A stretch of 11,217 bases of DNA from Holosporaceae bacterium (GTDB taxonomy: Bacteria > Pseudomonadota > Alphaproteobacteria > UBA3830), in NCBI GenBank assembly GCA_031262635.1, contig JAISHN010000045.1, forward strand, positions 1-11,217, in the 5' to 3' direction. A program made the position numbers and the translations under genes. Positions 5,914-11,217 of the stretch are shown piece after piece. Position 1 is the first letter of the stretch. The number at the start of each line of letters is the position of its first letter. The notes beneath the pieces were generated by a model. That model saw nothing but the letters and a program-made list of their open reading frames with translations. It did not search any database and had not been told where the DNA came from.

Positions 5914-7893
5914 ATGTCTATACTTAAAAAAATTGCCGTATTGTCATTATCGGCATGCAGCGTTTATTCGCTGGTTGAAGCAACGTTTGGAATGGAGTTT
6001 GAACCCGCTCGTCCGCAAAGGCGCGCAAGCGAAGGAATGGCGCTTGGCTCTAGACGCGCGAATGTAGAAGCGTGCATTCCTTCATTGAGACCAGATAGAG
6101 GAGAGAATTTTCAGACTAGATTGTCGTTACTGGACGCAGAAACACAAAGCGAAGATTTCTTAGTTACGCGCGAAGCTCAAGTCGAGCAACGACTGCAAGA
6201 ACTGGAAAAACAAATAGATGATGTGCGCGAATTAGCGCGCCAATATATCGAACTAAAGGCTGAATTAGAAGCCAAAAAGGCCAAATATGAGGCAGATACA
6301 AAATCGTTACTAGATCACGTACAACCGCTTGTACAGGCAAATACCCGACTAAAAGCAGAGAACGAGAGACTAAATGATTGTCTAAATGAAGACGACCGTT
6401 GGGTGCGGCCTATTTCAGTATTGCAACCTGGAAGACGTCTTCCGGATGCAACTGCAGAAACTATACCTGTTGCCTTAGATATAATTGTACAAAGAAATCG
6501 CGAATTATCGCATCTGGAAACTGAAGTTCGCAGTCTAGAGTCGCGTTTACAAGCTACCGAAGACGTAGGTACGAAACTAATTGACTTACAAAGCGAAATC
6601 GACCGCCTCAATAGCGAGAAAGAGAGCCTCAATGAGCAACTTGCCGATCTTCGAGCTGGCGCTATTACCGAACAAGATTTTGCCCAACAGAATGAAGAAC
6701 TAAGAAGAACACGTGATGATTTGGCGTCTTCGCTTTCCATAGCTTCTTCTCAACTAACTGCTCTGGTATCAACGAAAGCAAAGTTAACCCAAAAATTAGA
6801 ACAAGAAGAAGCAAATATCCGCAACCTACAGAAACACATTGAGGAATTAAGAAGAGATAACCGAACTTTTCAAAGAGACGCAGAACAGCGAGCTAGAGAA
6901 GCGGCGAAAAAAGAAACTGAAGCGCAAGTCGCCAGACTAAAAATTGATCTGGGACGCGCGCATGAACAGCTAGAACTCGCGCGCAGAGAAGCTGCCGCAG
7001 CCCGCAGACGACTCGCCGAACGTGTTCTTACTCCGACGGAAACAATTCAAGCGGATCAGATTGTCGCTTTAAATGAAGCGCTTTCAGCTGCGCAACAAGA
7101 AAAAGCGCTATTGGCTGAAGGCTTAGATTTTTTTACGAGATCAGTAATAGACAGCAGACGTTCGCAATTGCCTGTGGCGGATAAATTAGGACTAGATATG
7201 CCCTTGTTTGATCTAGCTGATTTTCCTCGTTCAGCGCTAAATAGCGCAGCCAATGTGATTATGCCGACTATCAGCAGGACTACAGCTCTATTTCGAGTCG
7301 GTAATCAAGCCGGTCTCGACATGATTGCTGGTATAGCTGCGGATCATAGCCTGCAAAGCCTGGAATCTTTAGGTCGGGCAGCAGCGCTCTTAGTTTTTCC
7401 TCGCAATGCGCTATTTCTAGACGCCGGAGACGCATTACGTTTGGATAGAACTAATATTCAAGATAAAATTAGCGGTCTCCTTCAAGCAACGCGTAAAGGC
7501 GACCATGTTGACGGTTTTGGCGACGCTATAGATTGCTTTGACCTACATGATTTGGTTCCCAACAAAGAAATTATGAGCAATATCGCGGCTATCCTAGCGG
7601 CAGCCAGAGAACAACATAAACCTGTTGGCTTTTGTCCTGGAAGAGGAAAAGGCGACTTCCTACACGAAGTATTAAGACTAGGGAAACATTACGGCGCTAG
7701 TTTTGCAGACGAAGGGAATGTTTTTGTTTTTCCTTATGACTTCTTAGGTCTTAGCCGTTCCGTTTCGAGCTCGTCTTCGGAAGGAATAACGAGCTTTAGT
7801 TCGGGAGGATCCAGTTCTTCATCAAGCGGCTCTTCCTCTGGCAGCTCAAGCTCTAGATCCAGGGGCGGCAGCGGACGCAGAGGAAAGCTATAA
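5914..7893 (+). CDS. Exported coiled-coil protein with serine-rich tail, unknown function
   Basis: A 659-residue protein I do not recognise as a family. The N-terminus MSILKKIAVLSLSACS is a signal sequence. L12-S13-A14-C15 fits a lipobox, so it may be a lipoprotein; otherwise signal peptidase I could cut after VEA (about 23). Residues 84-160 and 190-405 are rich in Glu, Lys, Arg, Gln and Leu in heptad-like order and should form long coiled coils, broken near 160-185 by a Pro/Trp segment. Residues 405-615 look globular, with alternating hydrophobic stretches and motifs such as GFCPGRGKGDF (572-582). From 617 to 649 there is almost pure Ser/Gly, then a basic end. The ATG has AGGGAG (5904-5909) four bases upstream. 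A strong terminator follows. A structural, adhesin-like or host-directed role is possible, but nothing here proves it. Confidence 0.85.
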   Translation: MSILKKIAVLSLSACSVYSLVEATFGMEFEPARPQRRASEGMALGSRRANVEACIPSLRPDRGENFQTRLSLLDAETQSEDFLVTREAQVEQRLQELEKQIDDVRELARQYIELKAELEAKKAKYEADTKSLLDHVQPLVQANTRLKAENERLNDCLNEDDRWVRPISVLQPGRRLPDATAETIPVALDIIVQRNRELSHLETEVRSLESRLQATEDVGTKLIDLQSEIDRLNSEKESLNEQLADLRAGAITEQDFAQQNEELRRTRDDLASSLSIASSQLTALVSTKAKLTQKLEQEEANIRNLQKHIEELRRDNRTFQRDAEQRAREAAKKETEAQVARLKIDLGRAHEQLELARREAAAARRRLAERVLTPTETIQADQIVALNEALSAAQQEKALLAEGLDFFTRSVIDSRRSQLPVADKLGLDMPLFDLADFPRSALNSAANVIMPTISRTTALFRVGNQAGLDMIAGIAADHSLQSLESLGRAAALLVFPRNALFLDAGDALRLDRTNIQDKISGLLQATRKGDHVDGFGDAIDCFDLHDLVPNKEIMSNIAAILAAAREQHKPVGFCPGRGKGDFLHEVLRLGKHYGASFADEGNVFVFPYDFLGLSRSVSSSSSEGITSFSSGGSSSSSSGSSSGSSSSRSRGGSGRRGKL

Positions 7894-7936
7894 GAGTGAA
7901 TAAAAGCTAATTCCTAATTGCTCTTTTTATTTTTTC

Positions 7937-7963
7937 AAAAAGCCGACGAGAGTCGGCTTTTTT
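7937..7963 (+). terminator. Intrinsic terminator of the coiled-coil gene
   Basis: GCCGAC (7942-7947) pairs with GTCGGC (7952-7957) around a GAGA loop. It is preceded by an A-run and followed by six Ts (7958-7963). It lies about 45 bases beyond the stop codon and is the clearest terminator in the window. Confidence 0.9.
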
Positions 7964-8003
7964 ATGCGACGCGATTGCGTTTTATATCGTTACAAAGCGA
8001 TGA

Positions 8004-8030
8004 TTGTAGGGGCGAATAATATTCGCCCTT
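8004..8030. repeat. Hairpin repeat copy 2
   Basis: TTGTAGGGGCGAAT (8004-8017) and ATTCGCCCT (8021-8029) repeat the hairpin at 2003-2034, but the outer right arm has diverged. It sits about 40 bases behind the strong terminator of the coiled-coil gene. Confidence 0.65.
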
Positions 8031-8068
8031 GTTGAATCATGGAGCGGTTTTCATAAGGTCGATTATTC

Positions 8069-8100
8069 GTCATCCTTGGCCGTTAGGCCGAGGAACCAGA
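8069..8100. repeat. Short palindromic repeat related to the GTCATCC elements
   Basis: CCTTGGCC (8074-8081) pairs with GGCCGAGG (8086-8093) around GTTA. The flanks CGTCAT and AACCAGA recall the outer and inner arms of R1-R3, so it may be a reduced relative. It lies between the coiled-coil gene and rpmG; the stretch 8101-8182 shows nothing else clear. Confidence 0.45.
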
Positions 8101-8182
8101 TGTAAATCATCCATTTTTCTGCGATTTTTTTAAAATTTTATCGACGATAGATAGAAGAGCGCTTGTCAGAGCGAAAATCGCG

Positions 8183-8350
8183 CTATTTAATCTTCGTTTC
8201 TTTAAATAGAACGTGCTTGCGAACGACCGGATCGTACTTTCTCATTTCCATCTTTTCCGGCTGCTTGCGCGGGTTTCTTTTTTTTACGTAAAAAAAGCCG
8301 GTGTCCGCAGTACTCAACATCTTTACGGTCATAGTCGCAGTTTTTGCCAT
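8183..8350 (-). CDS. rpmG: 50S ribosomal protein L33
   Basis: A 55-residue gene, easy to miss because of its size. The translation starts MAKTATMTVKMLSTADTGFF and ends VVRKHVLFKETKIK; STADTGFFYVKKRN and YDPVVRKHVLFKE are the classic proteobacterial L33 signatures. It lacks the zinc-binding CxxC pairs, so it is the zinc-independent form. L33 binds 23S rRNA near the E site of the large subunit. The ATG at 8350 has AGGA six bases upstream on its strand. It follows nadK on the same strand with 49 bases between, but has its own promoter overlapping the nadK stop. No convincing terminator was found behind it. Confidence 0.97.
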   Translation of the reverse strand: MAKTATMTVKMLSTADTGFFYVKKRNPRKQPEKMEMRKYDPVVRKHVLFKETKIK

Positions 8351-8374
8351 AACAGATCCTATAATTTTTTCTGC

Positions 8375-8403
8375 ACAATATTAAAAACGCTCGAAAATAT
8401 CAA
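8375..8403 (-). promoter_or_regulatory. Predicted sigma70 promoter for rpmG, overlapping the nadK stop codon
   Basis: On the minus strand TTGATA (8398-8403) and TATTGT (8375-8380) are 17 bases apart. The -35 contains the last bases of nadK, including its TGA. This would let rpmG be transcribed strongly on its own as well as by read-through from nadK. Confidence 0.6.
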
Positions 8404-9158
8404 GTTAAAAATTGTTCGTTGATAATTTTATTCTTAAACGTATTGTCTTTGTCGAATAACAAAGTCAGCGTTACGCTTTTATCTAAAAAGACCTTCGCTC
8501 TGTAAGTCCGTCTAAATTCGACGTAATCCGCGACGACGCAGACCGGCCTTGAGGCGTGGTCTATAACCTCGAAGTCCAGCTCGCAATCCTCGGGCAAAAC
8601 CGCTCCCCGCCAGTTTCTCGGTCTAAACGAGCTGATCGGCGTGAGAGCCGTAAGTTTTGATCCGACGGGAATTATCGGCCCGCCGGCGGAATAGTTATAA
8701 GCCGAGCTTCCGATTGGCGTTGAAGATATCAGTCCGTCGCAAACCAATTCTTTCATTTTTAGAACGCCGTCGACTTTTATTTCAATTTTCGCCGACTGAT
8801 GCGTTTCGCGAAGCAGGTAGACTTCGTTTACGGCGATCGAACTAAACGTTTCCCCGTCGCTTCTTTCGGCGATTACTCTCAGCGGATGAAAATTCGTTTG
8901 AACCGCTCGCCCTATTCTTTCAGGCAGATTTTCCGCCGAGTAGTCGTTGGCTAAAAACCCGACTTTTCCAAGATTCATTCCGTAAACGGGGATTTTTTTA
9001 TCAAAATTTTCGTGAAACGCCCGCAGAATCGCTCCGTCTCCCGAAAGAACGACGATATACTCCGCCTCGTCCGCGCTCGCTTGGCCGTACAGCTCCGTCA
9101 TGCGACGAAAAGCCTCTTGCGACTTCGGTTTCTTAGAACAAATAAAAAATATCTTCAT
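8400..9158 (-). CDS. nadK: NAD kinase
   Basis: A 252-residue cytoplasmic enzyme that phosphorylates NAD+ to NADP+; the length fits alphaproteobacterial NAD kinases. Motifs in order: LSGDGAILRAFH with the GDG triad (40-42), NLGKVGFLAND (62-72), the catalytic-site NE pair (111-112), and DGLISSTPIGSSAYNYSAGGPI (141-162), followed by LTPISSFRPRN. The second Thr of the usual TPTG is Ile here, which occurs in related variants. I chose the ATG at 9158 because MKIFFICSKKPKSQEAF matches the normal N-terminus. The open frame continues upstream to 9380, but those 74 codons are encoded by repeat R3 and its flank. No clear Shine-Dalgarno is visible. A weak promoter lies at 9183-9210. rpmG follows downstream. 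Confidence 0.95.
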   Translation of the reverse strand: MKIFFICSKKPKSQEAFRRMTELYGQASADEAEYIVVLSGDGAILRAFHENFDKKIPVYGMNLGKVGFLANDYSAENLPERIGRAVQTNFHPLRVIAERSDGETFSSIAVNEVYLLRETHQSAKIEIKVDGVLKMKELVCDGLISSTPIGSSAYNYSAGGPIIPVGSKLTALTPISSFRPRNWRGAVLPEDCELDFEVIDHASRPVCVVADYVEFRRTYRAKVFLDKSVTLTLLFDKDNTFKNKIINEQFLT

Positions 9159-9182
9159 AGAAAATGCAAAAATTACAAACGC

Positions 9183-9210
9183 AAAATAGCGCGCGTTGAA
9201 ATTTTTGCAA
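9183..9210 (-). promoter_or_regulatory. Possible promoter of nadK
   Basis: On the minus strand TTGCAA (9205-9210) and TATTTT (9183-9188) are 16 bases apart, which would start transcription near 9176, just ahead of the ATG at 9158. The leader would be about 20 bases with no Shine-Dalgarno. This is a weak match. Confidence 0.35.
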
Positions 9211-9220
9211 AGATAAAGCG

Positions 9221-9402
9221 TTAATAAGTCGTTGCTAGAAGCGCGAAGCCGCGAAGCTTCATCCCTTTCCGTCATCCTAGAGGAGGGCTTGCCCGACGAA
9301 GGATCCAAACGATTTTTAAGCTTATTCATCGCTTGGATCCTTCGCTTCGCTCTAGGATGACGGAAATGGACGACGAACAAAATTCTTCCTAACGCAACCT
9401 AA
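9221..9402 (+). repeat. Repeat R3: MITE-like palindromic element between nadK and the UIM gene
   Basis: The best preserved copy. The outer arm TCCGTCATCCTAGAG (9268-9282) pairs perfectly with CTCTAGGATGACGGA (9350-9364), and the inner arm CGAAGGATCCA (9297-9307) pairs with TGGATCCTTCG (9334-9344). The left flank includes GTTGCTAGAAGCGCG (9231-9245). The right flank is GACGACGAACAAAATTC, and the element ends in TTCTTCCTAACGCAACCTAA (9383-9402). Orientation is as R1, opposite to R2. It fills most of the space between divergent nadK and the UIM gene. Confidence 0.8.
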
Positions 9403-9429
9403 ACAAAAATATATAAAATAGTTTTGTTA

Positions 9430-9473
9430 TTTTTAAAAAAACATTTGTCTTTTTATTTAAAACTCCATATATA
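9430..9473 (+). promoter_or_regulatory. Promoter of the UIM-repeat gene, within a shared AT-rich block
   Basis: TTGTCT (9445-9450) and TATATA (9468-9473) are 17 bases apart, so transcription would begin near 9480, giving a leader of about 20 bases. The -35 overlaps the end of the block (9430-9448) that resembles 5781-5801 ahead of the coiled-coil gene. Confidence 0.6.
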
Positions 9474-9501
9474 GCTATCATATCAATTAATGGGGATATT
9501 T

Positions 9502-10785
9502 ATGAAAAAAGCTATATTTACCGCTGCGGTTGCATTTGTATTCGACGTTTCTATGGCTATGGCGCCGGCGCCGGATGAACAGGATATTGACCTACAGAGA
9601 GCTATTGCGTTGAGTTTAGCGCCTCAAGGAGACGACGGCGAAATGAATGCGGCTGTGCAAGCGAGTCTCGAGGAACTTGATATAGACGATGCTAGACGAG
9701 AACAGTCTGCGGAAAGCCAGCAGGAAGCGCTGGAAGCTGTACAAGCAAGTTTAATCACTGCGCGAGAGGAACAGATCGCGCGACAAGCGGAAGCAGAACG
9801 CCAGCGTAAAGAAGAGATAGTTGCGACGGCAGCAAGTATACTGGGCGTCTACGGAATACCCGATGCCGAAGCTATGGACGCGCTTGCAATTGCGTTAAGT
9901 AATCCAGATACAGATGGAATTGACGACCCTGAAACACTTGCGGCTTTTGCGATAGCTTTTGCTTCTCCTCAACCTCCTGAAGGATTCGCGCCTGCTTACG
10001 TCGCGGCGCCGGCTCCGCAAATGTTTGCGGAGGAAGAGGATGCGAACGATCCCGACTTACTAGAGGCGTTAAGACTAAGCGTTGATCCTTCTCAACAACC
10101 TGTCGTAGCCGATCAACCGCACGAGAAAGTTCTGCGGTTGCGTCTTAGAGCGTCGCCTGAACAACGAGAAGAGGAAGTTCGCCGCGCGGCGCAAATTCGC
10201 CGCGACGAGGAGTTAGCGATTAGACGCCAAGCAGAAGAACAAGCATTTCTTCAAGCTCGCATGACTAACGCTGAACGTCCTATAGCTAGTTTGCCCGCAA
10301 TAACGCCGGAACTTCGCGCAGCTTATACAGATTTAAGCGCTATTATAGGAGCGAAAGGACAGGATTTTGACGTTCATCAGCTAGACGCTTTTGTACAAAC
10401 TCATGAGGGAAATATTCACACGTATTTAGATAATTATTTCTCTAGAGGAGCCGCGCTTATGACTCTTCAGGATATACAAGCTCGCATGCTTGCCAGATTA
10501 AGAGGATTCAATCGAGAAGCATTAGCCGAACACGATATAAGCGAAGCGTATGTACAACAGGCTTTTAGAATTTTACAAGACCCACAGCATTCGCATCTAA
10601 TTCCTATGTTTAGACAAATTTATACGCTAATATATGGGAAAGCGAGCGAAGCTGCGAAAAACGACGCCGTTCGTTCTTTTGTAAGCAACGTAAATAAATT
10701 TAAAGGGGCTTACTGCACGCCAGGATTTAGAAATAGGATGATCGCGGATTTTCTTATATCTATAGTTGCTCCTAATATTCGATAA
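9502..10785 (+). CDS. Exported protein with tandem ubiquitin-interacting-motif-like repeats
   Basis: A 427-residue protein of no family I know as a whole. MKKAIFTAAVAFVFDVSMAMA is a signal peptide, cut near A19-A21. I start at the ATG at 9502, because GGGG (9492-9495) six bases upstream acts as Shine-Dalgarno; the ATG at 9490 contains that site. The mature N-terminus opens with DEQDIDLQRAIALSL (25-39), which fits the UIM consensus (acidic patch, Leu-x-x-Ala-hydrophobic-x-x-Ser). Further matches are EMNAAVQASLEE (47-58), EALEAVQASL (75-84) and DPDLLEALRLSVD (183-195) behind an EEED patch. Weaker ones are LAIALS (128-133) and FAIAFAS (149-155). Charged helices follow (86-106, 217-255), then a helical domain (about 268-427). 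UIMs bind ubiquitin in eukaryotes; bacteria lack it, so a host-directed role is inferred. Export beyond the periplasm is not shown. Confidence 0.85.
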   Translation: MKKAIFTAAVAFVFDVSMAMAPAPDEQDIDLQRAIALSLAPQGDDGEMNAAVQASLEELDIDDARREQSAESQQEALEAVQASLITAREEQIARQAEAERQRKEEIVATAASILGVYGIPDAEAMDALAIALSNPDTDGIDDPETLAAFAIAFASPQPPEGFAPAYVAAPAPQMFAEEEDANDPDLLEALRLSVDPSQQPVVADQPHEKVLRLRLRASPEQREEEVRRAAQIRRDEELAIRRQAEEQAFLQARMTNAERPIASLPAITPELRAAYTDLSAIIGAKGQDFDVHQLDAFVQTHEGNIHTYLDNYFSRGAALMTLQDIQARMLARLRGFNREALAEHDISEAYVQQAFRILQDPQHSHLIPMFRQIYTLIYGKASEAAKNDAVRSFVSNVNKFKGAYCTPGFRNRMIADFLISIVAPNIR

Positions 10786-10847
10786 TCGCTTTTAAAGCGT
10801 CGCCATACGTAGATTACTCTTCGACGACTTAAAAACATCGCGCGTAC

Positions 10848-10874
10848 TGTAGGGGCGAATGATTATTCGCCCTA
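10848..10874. repeat. Hairpin repeat copy 3, possible terminator of the UIM gene
   Basis: TGTAGGGGCGAAT (10848-10860) and ATTCGCCCT (10865-10873) form the same hairpin as at 2003 and 8004. It is the first clear hairpin behind the UIM gene, 62 bases past its stop. The outermost right bases have diverged, as in copy 2. Confidence 0.6.
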
Positions 10875-10875
10875 A

Positions 10876-11088
10876 ATACTACGGGCTGGGTCTTCTATTT
10901 CAAGGGATGCAAGACCCGGTAAAGGATCTATTCTGTGTAGATTTGAAGCTTTGACATGGCTCTTAGAAAAAAGATTTAAATTCACGACGTATAATGAGTT
11001 GTTGTCTCTACCAGCAGTCAAGTTGTCGTTTGCCTTTTACATCTACAACAAAACTCGAATTGCTTCTTTGCCTCTCGATAAAATCTGA
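10876..11088 (+). pseudogene. Coding remnant, possibly the C-terminus of an integrase-type transposase
   Basis: Seventy codons are open from just after a TAA (10873-10875) to TGA (11086-11088), with no usable start codon or ribosome binding site at the front. The later part, RFEALTWLLEKRFKFTTY followed by ...LSFAFYIYNKTRIASLPL, has the look of the end of rve-type transposases, where a helix is followed by F-x-x-Y-N-x-x-R. The match is loose and no catalytic residue is present. It could equally be the end of some other decayed gene or a chance frame. Confidence 0.35.
10886..10919. repeat. Inverted repeat with 16-base loop inside the coding remnant
   Basis: CTGGGTCTT (10886-10894) pairs with AAGACCCGG (10911-10919), nine pairs with one G-T. 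The loop of 16 bases is long for a terminator and no T-run follows. The role is unknown. Confidence 0.45.
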
Positions 11089-11217
11089 TCGCTTCTATAA
11101 TAGACCATTCATATATTTCAACAATTTATAATTGTATAAGATTATTAAGTTAATCATCGCGCTGCGGTTGTGTTGCAAAGCGTCCGCGGGATTTTGAGGC
11201 TTAACCGATAGACCTAT

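Larger units (their letters stand above)
10786..11217. other. Right-edge region without an intact gene
   Basis: Apart from the hairpin repeat, the inverted repeat and the coding remnant listed separately, I see little here. A palindrome CGCTTTTAAAGCG lies just behind the UIM gene (10787-10799). The minus strand is open from the right edge to a TAG at 11095-11097 (about 40 codons); this might be the end of a gene entering from outside, but I recognise nothing in it and chance is a fair explanation. No tRNA was found. Confidence 0.4.

Noticed and set aside
6315..6740. Minus-strand open frame of 141 codons, Ser/Arg-rich
   Set aside because: It is the antisense shadow of the coiled-coil coding sequence, with no ribosome binding site.
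9159..9380. 74-codon N-terminal extension of nadK in the same open frame
   Set aside because: It is encoded by repeat R3 and its flank. NAD kinase begins naturally at MKIFFICSKKP (9158).
286..9402. CRISPR array from the recurring palindromes
   Set aside because: The copies are kilobases apart, in both orientations, with no regular spacer units and no cas genes.
9490..9501. Upstream ATG for the UIM gene
   Set aside because: The ATGGGG at 9490 contains the purine stretch that best serves as ribosome binding site for the ATG at 9502, from which a normal signal peptide begins.

Overview
The window looks like chromosome of a host-associated alphaproteobacterium, probably from the Rickettsiales/Holosporales-like intracellular lineages. 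The strongest taxonomic sign is a full-length CtrA cell-cycle regulator with near-canonical DNA-binding and receiver motifs and a TTAA-N7-TTAA box in its own promoter. The lifestyle guess rests on other signs: wide intergenic spaces full of palindromic repeats, decayed transposase pieces, single-gene transcription units, and two exported proteins of eukaryote-interaction style. The species assignment is inference.

Layout. Positions 1-268 hold the 3' end of a gene resembling TdeIII-type restriction endonucleases. A repeat element (R1, about 286-454) and a promoter with a long untranslated leader follow, then an MFS transporter (757-1977, +). A hairpin shared by the convergent ends separates it from tatD (2040-2861, -). 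tatD diverges from cysS (2954-4321, +). A remnant of an IS982-family transposase (about 4318-4527) lies right behind cysS. ctrA (4583-5335, -) has a terminator behind it and a CtrA box ahead of it.

The second half alternates repeats and genes. An inverted copy of the repeat (R2, 5510-5768) precedes a 659-residue exported coiled-coil protein with a serine-rich tail (5914-7893, +). A textbook terminator follows, then rpmG (8183-8350, -) and nadK (8400-9158, -). A third repeat (R3, about 9221-9402) sits ahead of a 427-residue exported protein (9502-10785, +). Its N-terminal half carries a series of motifs that read as ubiquitin-interacting motifs (UIMs). The right edge (10786-11217) holds a hairpin repeat, a possible transposase fragment and no clear gene.

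The housekeeping genes (tatD, cysS, ctrA, rpmG, nadK) are unrelated in pathway and appear to be transcribed separately. The most interesting part is the pair of exported proteins. Neither is a family I recognise as a whole. Each follows a repeat end of the same sequence and orientation, and the two share a similar AT-rich block upstream. The UIM-bearing protein is the best candidate for an undescribed host-directed function. The repeats R1-R3 appear to be degenerate copies of a MITE-like element whose ends read TTAGGYTGYGTTAGGAA.
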